A DNA stretch of 64,000 nucleotides, from contig JAPFFF010000030.1 of the NCBI GenBank assembly GCA_039105265.1, positions 62,001 to 126,000 on the forward strand, given 5' to 3'. Below are positions 20,420-31,867 of this stretch, in pieces. The notes below the pieces were generated by a model. That model had not been told where the DNA came from, made no database searches, and worked only from the letters and a program-made list of their open reading frames with translations. This DNA comes from Tritrichomonas musculus (lineage: Eukaryota > Parabasalia > Tritrichomonadida > Tritrichomonadidae). How positions within the stretch are numbered: the stretch's first letter is position 1; each line of letters begins with the position of its first letter. The position numbers and the translations under genes were made by a program.

Positions 20420-21160
20420 GCAATTCAACATCTATCAACATTATTAGCATCAACAACATCAACATCAGCATCAACAACAACAGCATCTATCAACATTATT
20501 AATATCAACAACAACAACAACAGCATCAACAACAACATTTATTATTATCATCATCATCATTTACTATTAACATTAACATCAATATCATTTACTATCAACA
20601 ACAGAAATAACATCATTTATCAACAACAGAAATAACAGCATCCATCAACGACGGCATCTATCATTAACAACAACAACAGCAGTATTAACATTATTTAGCA
20701 TCAAACAAGAGCATCTATCAACCAACATTATTAATATCATCATCAACCAACAGGCATCATCTATCAACAACAACAACATCAGTATTAACATTATTAATAT
20801 CATCCATCAACATCAACTATCAACCAACAGCATCTATCATTAACAACAGTATTAACATTATTTAGCATCAACAACAACAGCATTATCCATCAACATCAAC
20901 CAACAGCATTTATCATTATCAATAGTATTAACATCACCATCTATCATTAACAATATCTATCATTATTAATATTACCATCAACATCAACAGCATTTACTAT
21001 TAACATCTATCATCTATCAACATCAATAACAACAGCATCAACCAACAGCATCATCTATCAACATCAACCAACAACATCAACGACGGCATCTATTAATATC
21101 GACAACAGCATCATCCATCAACGACGGCATCATCTATCATTATTAATATCAACAACAGCC
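20420..21160 (+). repeat. ATC/AAC-rich degenerate trinucleotide tract, left arm
   Basis: About 740 bp built almost wholly from CAACA, CATCA and TTAT(T/C)A units on the plus strand. All frames are interrupted, so it is not coding. It follows the helicase gene directly. The mirrored tract is at 29695-30435. Confidence 0.8.
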
Positions 21161-21359
21161 AAAAATAATGTTAAAGTTTAGTTCTCAACACCAATCTATT
21201 CGTTCAAATGCAAAAGTAACAATTAATATTTAAATCAAGAAAGTTCAAAAGTGACAAATCAACATTCCAGTCAATCAGTAATCAGCAGCATCAACAACAA
21301 TCGAATCATTAACAACATCCACGTATTTTTCAATTAAAGGTGAAGAGGTGAATTGTCAC

Positions 21360-23880
21360 CCGATAAACACCACCTTCTTGTTTTCATTCCCTTCAATTAC
21401 AACATTCAATAATATTCATTCTATTCATTCATTCATTTCTAAATAAGAGGCCAATTTATGTCAATTGCATTAAGGTGAAGAGCACGAGGGTTAGATCTAA
21501 CCCTATTTTTCTAACCTTATTCCAGTCAATTCATTTATTCATTCCAGTCAATTCGTTTCATTCAATACCAATAATTAGATTCAATTCACAACAAGAAAGA
21601 GTGGGACAATTCATTTATTCATTTAATTCGTTCACTCGTTTCATTCTATTCGTTCAATTCATTTATTCAATTCATTCTATTCGTTCAATAATATTAAACC
21701 CAGCAATCATGTTTTTTCAATAACATCATTCAATTTATTTATTCATTTCATTCGTTCGTTCACTCAATTTATTCATTCACTCGTTTCATTTCGTTCATTC
21801 AATTGGTTCACTCAATTCGTTTCATTCGTTCGTTCAAAACCAGCACTCAATTTATGAAAAATGCATTAAGGTTAACAGGTTAGATCTAACCCTATTTTTC
21901 TAACCTTATTCCAGTCAATTCATTTATATATTCTCAATAAGGTCATTTCAGTTCGTTTAATTTGCTTAATACTATCATTCATTCAATTCGTTCAATTCCA
22001 TTCAATTCGTTTAATAGTGTAGTTAATTTGTTCATTCATTCAAATAAGAGGTCAAATGCATTCGTTCGTTCGTTCAATTCAGTTCATTCATTCACAACAT
22101 GAAACAGAAAATGGAGTGAACAGATTCATTTCATTCGTTTAATTCATTCAACAAGAAAGAGAGGTCAAATGCATTCGTTCGTTCACTCGATTTATTCAAT
22201 TAGATTCGTTCAATTTGCTCAATAATATTAAACCCAGCAATCATGTTCATTCTATTAATTCAAAGTAAGGCTAAGATTAAGGTCAATTCGTTCTACACTA
22301 TCATTCAATTTGTTCAATATCACAACAAGGTCACTCGTTTCATTCAATAACATCATTCAATTCGTTCAATAATATCACAAACAAGGTCAATTCATTTATT
22401 CATTCCAGTCAATTCATTCAATTCCATTTCTAAATACTAAGGTGAATTCAATAACAGGTGACAAAAATCAGGTGAGAAATCACCTCTTCACCCATGACTG
22501 TATTTTTCAAATAAGAGTCCAATTTATGTAAAATGCATTAATGAGAAATAATATTATTTATTCATTCAATTCGTTCAATAATACTTACAATAACATTCAC
22601 AAAAATGTCAATTCGTTCTATTCATTTTATTCATTTCAAACAACATTCCATTCAATTCGTTCAATTCATTCAATAACATCATTCGATTCATTCCATTCAT
22701 TCAATACTATCATTCAATTCATTTATTCATTTCAAACAACATTTCATTCGTTCGTTTAATACTATCATTCAATTTGTTTAATACTATCATTCAATTTGTT
22801 TAATAACACTTGCAATAACATTCACAACAAGGCCAATTCGTTCAATCTATTCATTCAATTCGTCTCATTCAATTTGTTCAATAAGGTCATTTCAGTTCGT
22901 TAATTTGCTTAATACTATCATTCGTTCGTTCAAAACAAGCACTCAATTTATGTAAAATGCATTAACGAGAAATAACATTATTCATTCATTCATTCTATTC
23001 ATTTCAAACATCATTCGTTCATTTGTTAGTATAGTTAATTCCATTCATTCTATTCATTCAATCTATTCGTTCAAAACAAGCACTCAATTTATGTAAAATA
23101 CATTAAGGTGAAGAGCACGAGGGTTAGATTTAACCCTATTTTTCTAACCTTATTGCTTCCAGCCAATTCAGTTCGTTTAATAGTGTAGTTAATTTGTTCA
23201 ATAACACTTACAATAATATCACAACAAGAAAGAGTGGGACAATACTTTCATTCAATTCCATTTCTAAATATTAAGGTGAATTGTATTAAAGGTGAGCAGG
23301 TGAATTGTCACTATATTTTTGTCACCTCTACTTTCGATCAACAGCAACAACATGAAACAGAGAAATATGGACCAATCAAATGCATTCATTCATTCAATCT
23401 ATTCAACATCATTCATTCAATTCCAGTCAATTCATTCCATTTGTTCAATAAGGTCATTTCATTTCATTAATTTGCTTAATACTATCATTCAATTCTATTC
23501 AATTTGTTTATTCGTTTCATTCGTTCAAATAAGAGGTCAAATGCATTGATGAGAAATAACACTTACAATAATATTCACAACAAGGCCGTTTAATTCATTT
23601 GTTCATTTCATTCAATTTGTTCAATAAGGTCATTAATTTGCTTAATACTATCATTCATTCGTTCAATTCATTCAATAACACTTATAATAATTCATGTCAA
23701 ATACAGGTGACGAAAATCGGGTGAGAATTCACCTCTTCACCCTGACTATATTTTTCAAATAAGAGGCCATTTCATTCGTTCGTTCATTTCATTCAATTCC
23801 TTTCATTCATTCATTCGTTCGTTCATTCAATTCGTTTAATAATTAGATTCGTTCAAGTACTAAGGTTAATTCACGTTATC
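21360..23880 (+). repeat. 2.5-kb degenerate TTCA/TTCG repeat tract, left arm
   Basis: Dominated by ATTCATTCAATTCGTTCA-like units with few long open frames. The apparent peptides (SFHSI, NSFNSF and the like) are translations of the repeat, not genes. Short non-repeat islands hold the palindromes described separately. The mirror tract is at 26975-29495. Confidence 0.8.
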
Positions 23881-23925
23881 AATCAATAATGCTTCTTAGA
23901 TAATGTAATGGACAGATTCAAATAT

Positions 23926-23980
23926 AGGTCAAATACAGGTCAAATATAGGTCAAATACAGGTCAAATACAGGTCAAATAC
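23926..23980 (+). repeat. Five 11-bp direct repeats (iteron-like), left arm
   Basis: AGGTCAAATAC repeated five times head to tail, one copy ending in T. A further AGGTCAAATAC at about 24058 sits next to a GGTTAGATCTAACC palindrome. Mirror at 26875-26929. Period 11 bp is close to one helical turn, as in iterons bound by replication initiators. Confidence 0.75.
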
Positions 23981-24572
23981 TAAGGCCAATTCATGTAAAA
24001 TGCATTTAACAAATACCGCTTCGTGTCACTGAATAGAACAAGTAAGATAAAGATGACAGGTCAAATACAAGGGTTAGATCTAACCTCTTCACCTTATTAG
24101 TAATCAGTTCATAAAAATGAAGTGGACAGTTGACAGATGACAGGTCAATTACATTTAACAACTACCTTGACTGTATTTTTCAATTCAACAAACAGCACTC
24201 AATTCGTTCAATCAATCAATAATCAATTACAATTCGTTCAATCAATCAATAATCAATTACAATTCGTTCAATCAATCAGTAATAACAATAATTAGGTTCA
24301 ATCAATCATCAAATCAAACAAAATAGGTTAGAAAAATAGGGTTAGATTTCCCTGCGAGGCCTGTTAACCTTAATGATCATTCTGTTCCTTGTTCCTAGAT
24401 AATGTAATGGACAGGTCAAATGAGAGACCAATTAACTACAACAAGAAAGATGTAATAATGTTCCTTGTTCCTAGATGTTCCCGGATAAATCGTTTCCTAA
24501 AAAATGGAGCGGACAGATGACATAAACATCTTTGTTTAATATTATTCCAGCGAAGACAAAAATAATATATTA

Positions 24573-24845
24573 TTAGATCAACTCATTCATAACTTCATTT
24601 AATACACCAAGGCACTTATCATTAACACTATCCTTCTTGTCTACGATTAATATTAAATTACCATTCCTTTTAGTAAACTTGTATCCAGTTATCTTAATCT
24701 GATTATTAAGTTCCTTAGGTTTAAATTGATTACAGTAAGGATTATTCTTTATAAGCTTCCTTAATGGTTTAATCTCATCTCTCTTAGCTAGCTCACTTAT
24801 GAAGTTAAACAAAATTTCTTTTTCACTAATATCATAAATATTCAT
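24573..24845 (-). CDS. Unknown 90-aa protein, left-arm copy
   Basis: An intact frame starting MNIYDISEKEILFNFI. The product is basic and mixed, with a likely helical first half and a beta-type second half (ITGYKFTKRNGNLILIVDKKD). I do not recognise a family. It lies 33 bases downstream of the acidic-protein gene on the same strand, so the two could share a transcript or have tightly packed promoters. The mirrored identical copy is at 26010-26282. Confidence 0.65.
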   Translation of the reverse strand: MNIYDISEKEILFNFISELAKRDEIKPLRKLIKNNPYCNQFKPKELNNQIKITGYKFTKRNGNLILIVDKKDSVNDKCLGVLNEVMNELI

Positions 24846-24878
24846 TTAAATATAAACAAAAATAATAACAAAGATTGC

Positions 24879-25499
24879 TTACTTATTAATCATATCAGCA
24901 AAGACTTTATTTCTCCTCATCATCTTAGGCATCGGTTCGTAATAAACTATATCAACATCATCGCTCGAGTCATCTTCTTTATTCTGTTTAATTACCTCGT
25001 TTATTAATTCTTTAGTAAGTTTCTTGTGCTCCTTTCGTTCTCTTTCTTTCTTTAGGTACTCGTTTATATTTTGCAATTCTTGTAGTATCTGTAAACTGAT
25101 ATAAATTGGATCTAGGTTAAGGTGGTGGCTGTACTTAGGGCTGTATAAAGGAGGTTGTTCGTCTTCTTCATCTTTATTATTTGTATTATCATCATCTTTG
25201 TTATTAGTATTATCATCTTCGTCATCATCATCGCTGGAAGCTTCTTCGTCATCTCTTTTTGTTTCTCGTTCGTCTTGTTCTCTTTTTGTATTATCGTCTT
25301 GTTCTCTTTTTGTATTATCTTCATTGTCGGCATCTTCATCGTCGCTCACTTCTAATGGCTCCTTTCGTTTCTTAAGAATATATTTTCCGTCTTTGCGTGT
25401 TGGATAAACTTCGTAAAACGGGTCTTCGATTCCTCTTAACCATTTGTTTATTATCTGTAATCGTTTTGTGCCTTTCAAGTATTCGCCAGATTTGCTCAT
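24879..25499 (-). CDS. Acidic 206-aa protein, full-length copy (left arm plus centre)
   Basis: Starts MSKSGEYLKGTKRLQIINKW at the ATG at 25499 inside the 312-bp centre and continues into the left arm. The middle is a long Asp/Glu/Asn/Lys low-complexity stretch (DDDDEDDNTNNKDDDNTNNK) with two short repeats of NTKREQD. The C-terminal part is helical and Lys/Glu-rich with LQILQELQNINEYLKKER, a possible coiled coil, and ends YYEPMPKMMRRNKVFADMINK. No family recognised. Acidic tails of this kind occur in DNA-mimic or histone-binding proteins. Only this copy has its own start; the right arm contains just the downstream part. Confidence 0.7.
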   Translation of the reverse strand: MSKSGEYLKGTKRLQIINKWLRGIEDPFYEVYPTRKDGKYILKKRKEPLEVSDDEDADNEDNTKREQDDNTKREQDERETKRDDEEASSDDDDEDDNTNNKDDDNTNNKDEEDEQPPLYSPKYSHHLNLDPIYISLQILQELQNINEYLKKERERKEHKKLTKELINEVIKQNKEDDSSDDVDIVYYEPMPKMMRRNKVFADMINK

Positions 25500-25583
25500 T
25501 TACAATAATAGTAAAAAGTAAGTTCGGTAAGTATTGGTAATTGCAAATATTATTATTAGCAAGTATTGTTTTTTCCTATTTTT
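25272..25583. other. Single-copy centre (312 bp) of the giant palindrome
   Basis: The only part of the element present once. It contains the first 76 or so codons and the leader of the acidic-protein gene. It breaks the mirror symmetry, so the two arms share one complete gene that is transcribed towards the left. Confidence 0.85.
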
Positions 25584-25976
25584 GAACGAGAAACAAAAAG
25601 AGATGACGAAGAAGCTTCCAGCGATGATGATGACGAAGATGATAATACTAATAACAAAGATGATGATAATACAAATAATAAAGATGAAGAAGACGAACAA
25701 CCTCCTTTATACAGCCCTAAGTACAGCCACCACCTTAACCTAGATCCAATTTATATCAGTTTACAGATACTACAAGAATTGCAAAATATAAACGAGTACC
25801 TAAAGAAAGAAAGAGAACGAAAGGAGCACAAGAAACTTACTAAAGAATTAATAAACGAGGTAATTAAACAGAATAAAGAAGATGACTCGAGCGATGATGT
25901 TGATATAGTTTATTACGAACCGATGCCTAAGATGATGAGGAGAAATAAAGTCTTTGCTGATATGATTAATAAGTAA
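25584..25976 (+). pseudogene. Acidic-protein gene, downstream part only (right-arm mirror copy)
   Basis: Mirror image of the last 130 or so codons of the gene at 24879-25499. The right arm begins inside that gene (FERETKRDDEEAS), so this copy has no start of its own. It is open to the same stop. Confidence 0.75.
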
Positions 25977-26009
25977 GCAATCTTTGTTATTATTTTTGTT
26001 TATATTTAA

Positions 26010-26282
26010 ATGAATATTTATGATATTAGTGAAAAAGAAATTTTGTTTAACTTCATAAGTGAGCTAGCTAAGAGAGATGAGATTAAACCATTAAGGAAGC
26101 TTATAAAGAATAATCCTTACTGTAATCAATTTAAACCTAAGGAACTTAATAATCAGATTAAGATAACTGGATACAAGTTTACTAAAAGGAATGGTAATTT
26201 AATATTAATCGTAGACAAGAAGGATAGTGTTAATGATAAGTGCCTTGGTGTATTAAATGAAGTTATGAATGAGTTGATCTAA
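26010..26282 (+). CDS. Unknown 90-aa protein, right-arm copy
   Basis: Identical to the product of 24573-24845 (MNIYDISEKEILFNFI). In this arm the upstream acidic gene lacks its start, so any shared transcript would need another promoter. Confidence 0.6.
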   Translation: MNIYDISEKEILFNFISELAKRDEIKPLRKLIKNNPYCNQFKPKELNNQIKITGYKFTKRNGNLILIVDKKDSVNDKCLGVLNEVMNELI

Positions 26283-26874
26283 TAATATATTATTTTTGTC
26301 TTCGCTGGAATAATATTAAACAAAGATGTTTATGTCATCTGTCCGCTCCATTTTTTAGGAAACGATTTATCCGGGAACATCTAGGAACAAGGAACATTAT
26401 TACATCTTTCTTGTTGTAGTTAATTGGTCTCTCATTTGACCTGTCCATTACATTATCTAGGAACAAGGAACAGAATGATCATTAAGGTTAACAGGCCTCG
26501 CAGGGAAATCTAACCCTATTTTTCTAACCTATTTTGTTTGATTTGATGATTGATTGAACCTAATTATTGTTATTACTGATTGATTGAACGAATTGTAATT
26601 GATTATTGATTGATTGAACGAATTGTAATTGATTATTGATTGATTGAACGAATTGAGTGCTGTTTGTTGAATTGAAAAATACAGTCAAGGTAGTTGTTAA
26701 ATGTAATTGACCTGTCATCTGTCAACTGTCCACTTCATTTTTATGAACTGATTACTAATAAGGTGAAGAGGTTAGATCTAACCCTTGTATTTGACCTGTC
26801 ATCTTTATCTTACTTGTTCTATTCAGTGACACGAAGCGGTATTTGTTAAATGCATTTTACATGAATTGGCCTTA

Positions 26875-26929
26875 GTATTTGACCTGTATTTGACCTGTAT
26901 TTGACCTATATTTGACCTGTATTTGACCT
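26875..26929 (-). repeat. Five 11-bp direct repeats (iteron-like), right arm
   Basis: Mirror of 23926-23980, reading as GTATTTGACCT units on the plus strand. Confidence 0.75.
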
Positions 26930-26974
26930 ATATTTGAATCTGTCCATTACATTATCTAAGAAGCATTATTGATT

Positions 26975-29495
26975 GATAACGTGAATTAACCTTAGTACTT
27001 GAACGAATCTAATTATTAAACGAATTGAATGAACGAACGAATGAATGAATGAAAGGAATTGAATGAAATGAACGAACGAATGAAATGGCCTCTTATTTGA
27101 AAAATATAGTCAGGGTGAAGAGGTGAATTCTCACCCGATTTTCGTCACCTGTATTTGACATGAATTATTATAAGTGTTATTGAATGAATTGAACGAATGA
27201 ATGATAGTATTAAGCAAATTAATGACCTTATTGAACAAATTGAATGAAATGAACAAATGAATTAAACGGCCTTGTTGTGAATATTATTGTAAGTGTTATT
27301 TCTCATCAATGCATTTGACCTCTTATTTGAACGAATGAAACGAATAAACAAATTGAATAGAATTGAATGATAGTATTAAGCAAATTAATGAAATGAAATG
27401 ACCTTATTGAACAAATGGAATGAATTGACTGGAATTGAATGAATGATGTTGAATAGATTGAATGAATGAATGCATTTGATTGGTCCATATTTCTCTGTTT
27501 CATGTTGTTGCTGTTGATCGAAAGTAGAGGTGACAAAAATATAGTGACAATTCACCTGCTCACCTTTAATACAATTCACCTTAATATTTAGAAATGGAAT
27601 TGAATGAAAGTATTGTCCCACTCTTTCTTGTTGTGATATTATTGTAAGTGTTATTGAACAAATTAACTACACTATTAAACGAACTGAATTGGCTGGAAGC
27701 AATAAGGTTAGAAAAATAGGGTTAAATCTAACCCTCGTGCTCTTCACCTTAATGTATTTTACATAAATTGAGTGCTTGTTTTGAACGAATAGATTGAATG
27801 AATAGAATGAATGGAATTAACTATACTAACAAATGAACGAATGATGTTTGAAATGAATAGAATGAATGAATGAATAATGTTATTTCTCGTTAATGCATTT
27901 TACATAAATTGAGTGCTTGTTTTGAACGAACGAATGATAGTATTAAGCAAATTAACGAACTGAAATGACCTTATTGAACAAATTGAATGAGACGAATTGA
28001 ATGAATAGATTGAACGAATTGGCCTTGTTGTGAATGTTATTGCAAGTGTTATTAAACAAATTGAATGATAGTATTAAACAAATTGAATGATAGTATTAAA
28101 CGAACGAATGAAATGTTGTTTGAAATGAATAAATGAATTGAATGATAGTATTGAATGAATGGAATGAATCGAATGATGTTATTGAATGAATTGAACGAAT
28201 TGAATGGAATGTTGTTTGAAATGAATAAAATGAATAGAACGAATTGACATTTTTGTGAATGTTATTGTAAGTATTATTGAACGAATTGAATGAATAAATA
28301 ATATTATTTCTCATTAATGCATTTTACATAAATTGGACTCTTATTTGAAAAATACAGTCATGGGTGAAGAGGTGATTTCTCACCTGATTTTTGTCACCTG
28401 TTATTGAATTCACCTTAGTATTTAGAAATGGAATTGAATGAATTGACTGGAATGAATAAATGAATTGACCTTGTTTGTGATATTATTGAACGAATTGAAT
28501 GATGTTATTGAATGAAACGAGTGACCTTGTTGTGATATTGAACAAATTGAATGATAGTGTAGAACGAATTGACCTTAATCTTAGCCTTACTTTGAATTAA
28601 TAGAATGAACATGATTGCTGGGTTTAATATTATTGAGCAAATTGAACGAATCTAATTGAATAAATCGAGTGAACGAACGAATGCATTTGACCTCTCTTTC
28701 TTGTTGAATGAATTAAACGAATGAAATGAATCTGTTCACTCCATTTTCTGTTTCATGTTGTGAATGAATGAACTGAATTGAACGAACGAACGAATGCATT
28801 TGACCTCTTATTTGAATGAATGAACAAATTAACTACACTATTAAACGAATTGAATGGAATTGAACGAATTGAATGAATGATAGTATTAAGCAAATTAAAC
28901 GAACTGAAATGACCTTATTGAGAATATATAAATGAATTGACTGGAATAAGGTTAGAAAAATAGGGTTAGATCTAACCTGTTAACCTTAATGCATTTTTCA
29001 TAAATTGAGTGCTGGTTTTGAACGAACGAATGAAACGAATTGAGTGAACCAATTGAATGAACGAAATGAAACGAGTGAATGAATAAATTGAGTGAACGAA
29101 CGAATGAAATGAATAAATAAATTGAATGATGTTATTGAAAAAACATGATTGCTGGGTTTAATATTATTGAACGAATAGAATGAATTGAATAAATGAATTG
29201 AACGAATAGAATGAAACGAGTGAACGAATTAAATGAATAAATGAATTGTCCCACTCTTTCTTGTTGTGAATTGAATCTAATTATTGGTATTGAATGAAAC
29301 GAATTGACTGGAATGAATAAATGAATTGACTGGAATAAGGTTAGAAAAATAGGGTTAGATCTAACCCTCGTGCTCTTCACCTTAATGCAATTGACATAAA
29401 TTGGCCTCTTATTTAGAAATGAATGAATGAATAGAATGAATATTATTGAATGTTGTAATTGAAGGGAATGAAAACAAGAAGGTGGTGTTTATCGG
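26975..29495 (-). repeat. 2.5-kb degenerate TGAA/CGAA repeat tract, right arm
   Basis: Mirror of 21360-23880; reads as TGAATGAATTGAACGAA-like units on the plus strand. Not coding. Confidence 0.8.
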
Positions 29496-29694
29496 GTGAC
29501 AATTCACCTCTTCACCTTTAATTGAAAAATACGTGGATGTTGTTAATGATTCGATTGTTGTTGATGCTGCTGATTACTGATTGACTGGAATGTTGATTTG
29601 TCACTTTTGAACTTTCTTGATTTAAATATTAATTGTTACTTTTGCATTTGAACGAATAGATTGGTGTTGAGAACTAAACTTTAACATTATTTTT

Positions 29695-30435
29695 GGCTGT
29701 TGTTGATATTAATAATGATAGATGATGCCGTCGTTGATGGATGATGCTGTTGTCGATATTAATAGATGCCGTCGTTGATGTTGTTGGTTGATGTTGATAG
29801 ATGATGCTGTTGGTTGATGCTGTTGTTATTGATGTTGATAGATGATAGATGTTAATAGTAAATGCTGTTGATGTTGATGGTAATATTAATAATGATAGAT
29901 ATTGTTAATGATAGATGGTGATGTTAATACTATTGATAATGATAAATGCTGTTGGTTGATGTTGATGGATAATGCTGTTGTTGTTGATGCTAAATAATGT
30001 TAATACTGTTGTTAATGATAGATGCTGTTGGTTGATAGTTGATGTTGATGGATGATATTAATAATGTTAATACTGATGTTGTTGTTGTTGATAGATGATG
30101 CCTGTTGGTTGATGATGATATTAATAATGTTGGTTGATAGATGCTCTTGTTTGATGCTAAATAATGTTAATACTGCTGTTGTTGTTGTTAATGATAGATG
30201 CCGTCGTTGATGGATGCTGTTATTTCTGTTGTTGATAAATGATGTTATTTCTGTTGTTGATAGTAAATGATATTGATGTTAATGTTAATAGTAAATGATG
30301 ATGATGATAATAATAAATGTTGTTGTTGATGCTGTTGTTGTTGTTGTTGATATTAATAATGTTGATAGATGCTGTTGTTGTTGATGCTGATGTTGATGTT
30401 GTTGATGCTAATAATGTTGATAGATGTTGAATTGC
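29695..30435 (-). repeat. GAT/GTT-rich trinucleotide tract, right arm
   Basis: Mirror of 20420-21160; built of GTTGTTGAT-like units on the plus strand. Not coding. Confidence 0.8.
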
Positions 30436-30466
30436 TTCATAAAATAAAAATATATAATTGAATGGT

Positions 30467-31867
30467 TTACTCTATCTTAACTAAATTATATACTCTTTGC
30501 ATTTTACCTTTCTCTCTGTTATATCTACTTCTTATTTCATATCCTTCGGGCACATCTTTCTCGTTTTTAAACCCAAAGTGCTGATATAACTGTTTTTTGC
30601 CATTAAACTCTCTGTTCAAATCATTTTCGTTTATCATTATTGTATCCTTATTTGTTTCTTCCTCGATCGAGGCGTTTGTCTCTTCAACAATAACTTCTCC
30701 AATCTTGCTCATGTATCTTATCCATGAATCTTTGTCCATTGATTGCCATGCATTAGCTCTCAATTGATTTAATCTTGTCTTATATCTGTTCTTGGCTACC
30801 TTGTATGTAAACTTCTCTTCTGGTACCTTTACTTGCCTCATGTATAGATAAGCTGTTGAATTCTCGTTCCTGTTTCTTCCTACGAACTGTTCAACTGATG
30901 ATACGGTATCTAATGGGGTCTGAATGAATATAGACAATAGATTTTCCTTCAGTGACTGACCTGATTGGATACATGAAGTAGCAATAACTATATCAACATC
31001 CTCCGTGCTAACAAACTTGCCTTCATCACTTATCTCTACTTCCTTCTTATCCGAGTTGTACAATGCTTTATTAAGTTCATTGTCGATACACTCCTTTAAT
31101 CGTTCACATTCATTCTTGTCTTCTATCTTAATTAATATCTTATCATACCTCTTTATCTCTTCTAGTACTTGCTTAGCTATAGTCTCTCTTTGCTCTTGCA
31201 TATTGCTTCTCAGCTTGTATAGATATATCGTTCTGTGGTATTTGATGTCGGCTAATGGGTTTATCTTTTCGTATTCTTCAAAGACTGATAAGCAAGAAAT
31301 GTCAGATGCTGTAGCAGTAATCAAGCCTACTTTATTAAACTCTCTACAGATCTCTATTAACGATATGTGTTCTAGTAGTAGGTGTGCTTCATCAATAAGG
31401 AGTGTGTATTCACTGTTGAAATCTATTTGGTGGTGATAGAAATGCTCTATGATTCCTCCAAGACACTTAGATGCGGTAGAGAATGTAGTTATAACAACAG
31501 GTATAAAGTGCTTGATGGCTTCCTTAAACTCTTTAAACGCCCCTTCCTTTACACATAACTTTATCATTTCATCTATGTTCTCGGGGTGATTGTTGTTTAA
31601 TGCTACATACAACTTAGAGTAGAACTCCGCAGCGATGTTAATGGTAGGTACGATGAGTATGAACTTGTTATCAGGTACTGTGTTATAGATCCATTTCCTT
31701 ATTGCTGTTGATTTGCCTGAACCAATAGGTGCTTGACAAATGAACTTCTTTATGGCTTTCTCTATGGTTATCTCTTCTTCTTCTGTGCTTTTAGTATAAG
31801 TGATTTCATATGATTTAACGGGAAGGCTCTCAAACACATTCCAGTCAACATACTGCTTGGTTGTCAT
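30467..31867 (-). CDS. Superfamily 2 DEAH helicase-like protein, right-arm copy
   Basis: Identical in translation to the left-arm gene at 18988-20388 (APIGSGKST, LLIDEAH, QFVGRNRN). The two copies point inward towards the centre. Two identical full copies either reflect a recent fold-back duplication or continual gene conversion between the arms. Confidence 0.85.
   Translation of the reverse strand: MTTKQYVDWNVFESLPVKSYEITYTKSTEEEEITIEKAIKKFICQAPIGSGKSTAIRKWIYNTVPDNKFILIVPTINIAAEFYSKLYVALNNNHPENIDEMIKLCVKEGAFKEFKEAIKHFIPVVITTFSTASKCLGGIIEHFYHHQIDFNSEYTLLIDEAHLLLEHISLIEICREFNKVGLITATASDISCLSVFEEYEKINPLADIKYHRTIYLYKLRSNMQEQRETIAKQVLEEIKRYDKILIKIEDKNECERLKECIDNELNKALYNSDKKEVEISDEGKFVSTEDVDIVIATSCIQSGQSLKENLLSIFIQTPLDTVSSVEQFVGRNRNENSTAYLYMRQVKVPEEKFTYKVAKNRYKTRLNQLRANAWQSMDKDSWIRYMSKIGEVIVEETNASIEEETNKDTIMINENDLNREFNGKKQLYQHFGFKNEKDVPEGYEIRSRYNREKGKMQRVYNLVKIE

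Larger units (their letters stand above)
21347..24085. promoter_or_regulatory. Cluster of iterated short palindromes, candidate replication origin (left arm)
   Basis: Two palindrome types recur in non-coding DNA. Type 1, GGGTTAGATCTAACCC or near copies, lies at 21488-21503, 21878-21891, 23121-23136 and 24072-24085; the first three are followed by CTATTTTTCTAACCTTA. Type 2, GGTGA-4 bases-TCACC, lies at 21347-21360, 22471-22484, 23299-23311 (one arm shorter) and 23720-23733, mostly near GGTGAAGAGG or CTCTTCACC. Repeated palindromes of this sort are usual as protein-binding sites at origins or as transcription ends. An origin-type helicase in the same element makes the former attractive. The right arm holds the mirror images. 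Confidence 0.5.
18626..25271 (+). repeat. Left arm of the giant palindrome (6646 bp)
   Basis: Inverted copy of 25584-32229. The inner edge lies at GTTTCTCGTTC (25261-25271), inside the coding part of the acidic-protein gene. Confidence 0.92.
26770..29508. promoter_or_regulatory. Cluster of iterated palindromes, right arm
   Basis: Mirror of 21347-24085: the GGTTAGATCTAACC and GGTGA-N4-TCACC palindromes recur in reverse order, for example near 26770-26783 and 29352-29367. Confidence 0.5.

Noticed and set aside
21475-23550. Several 70-80 aa frames rich in SFHSI/NSFNS
   Set aside because: They are translations of the TTCA-type repeat, appear again in the mirrored arm, and have no protein texture.
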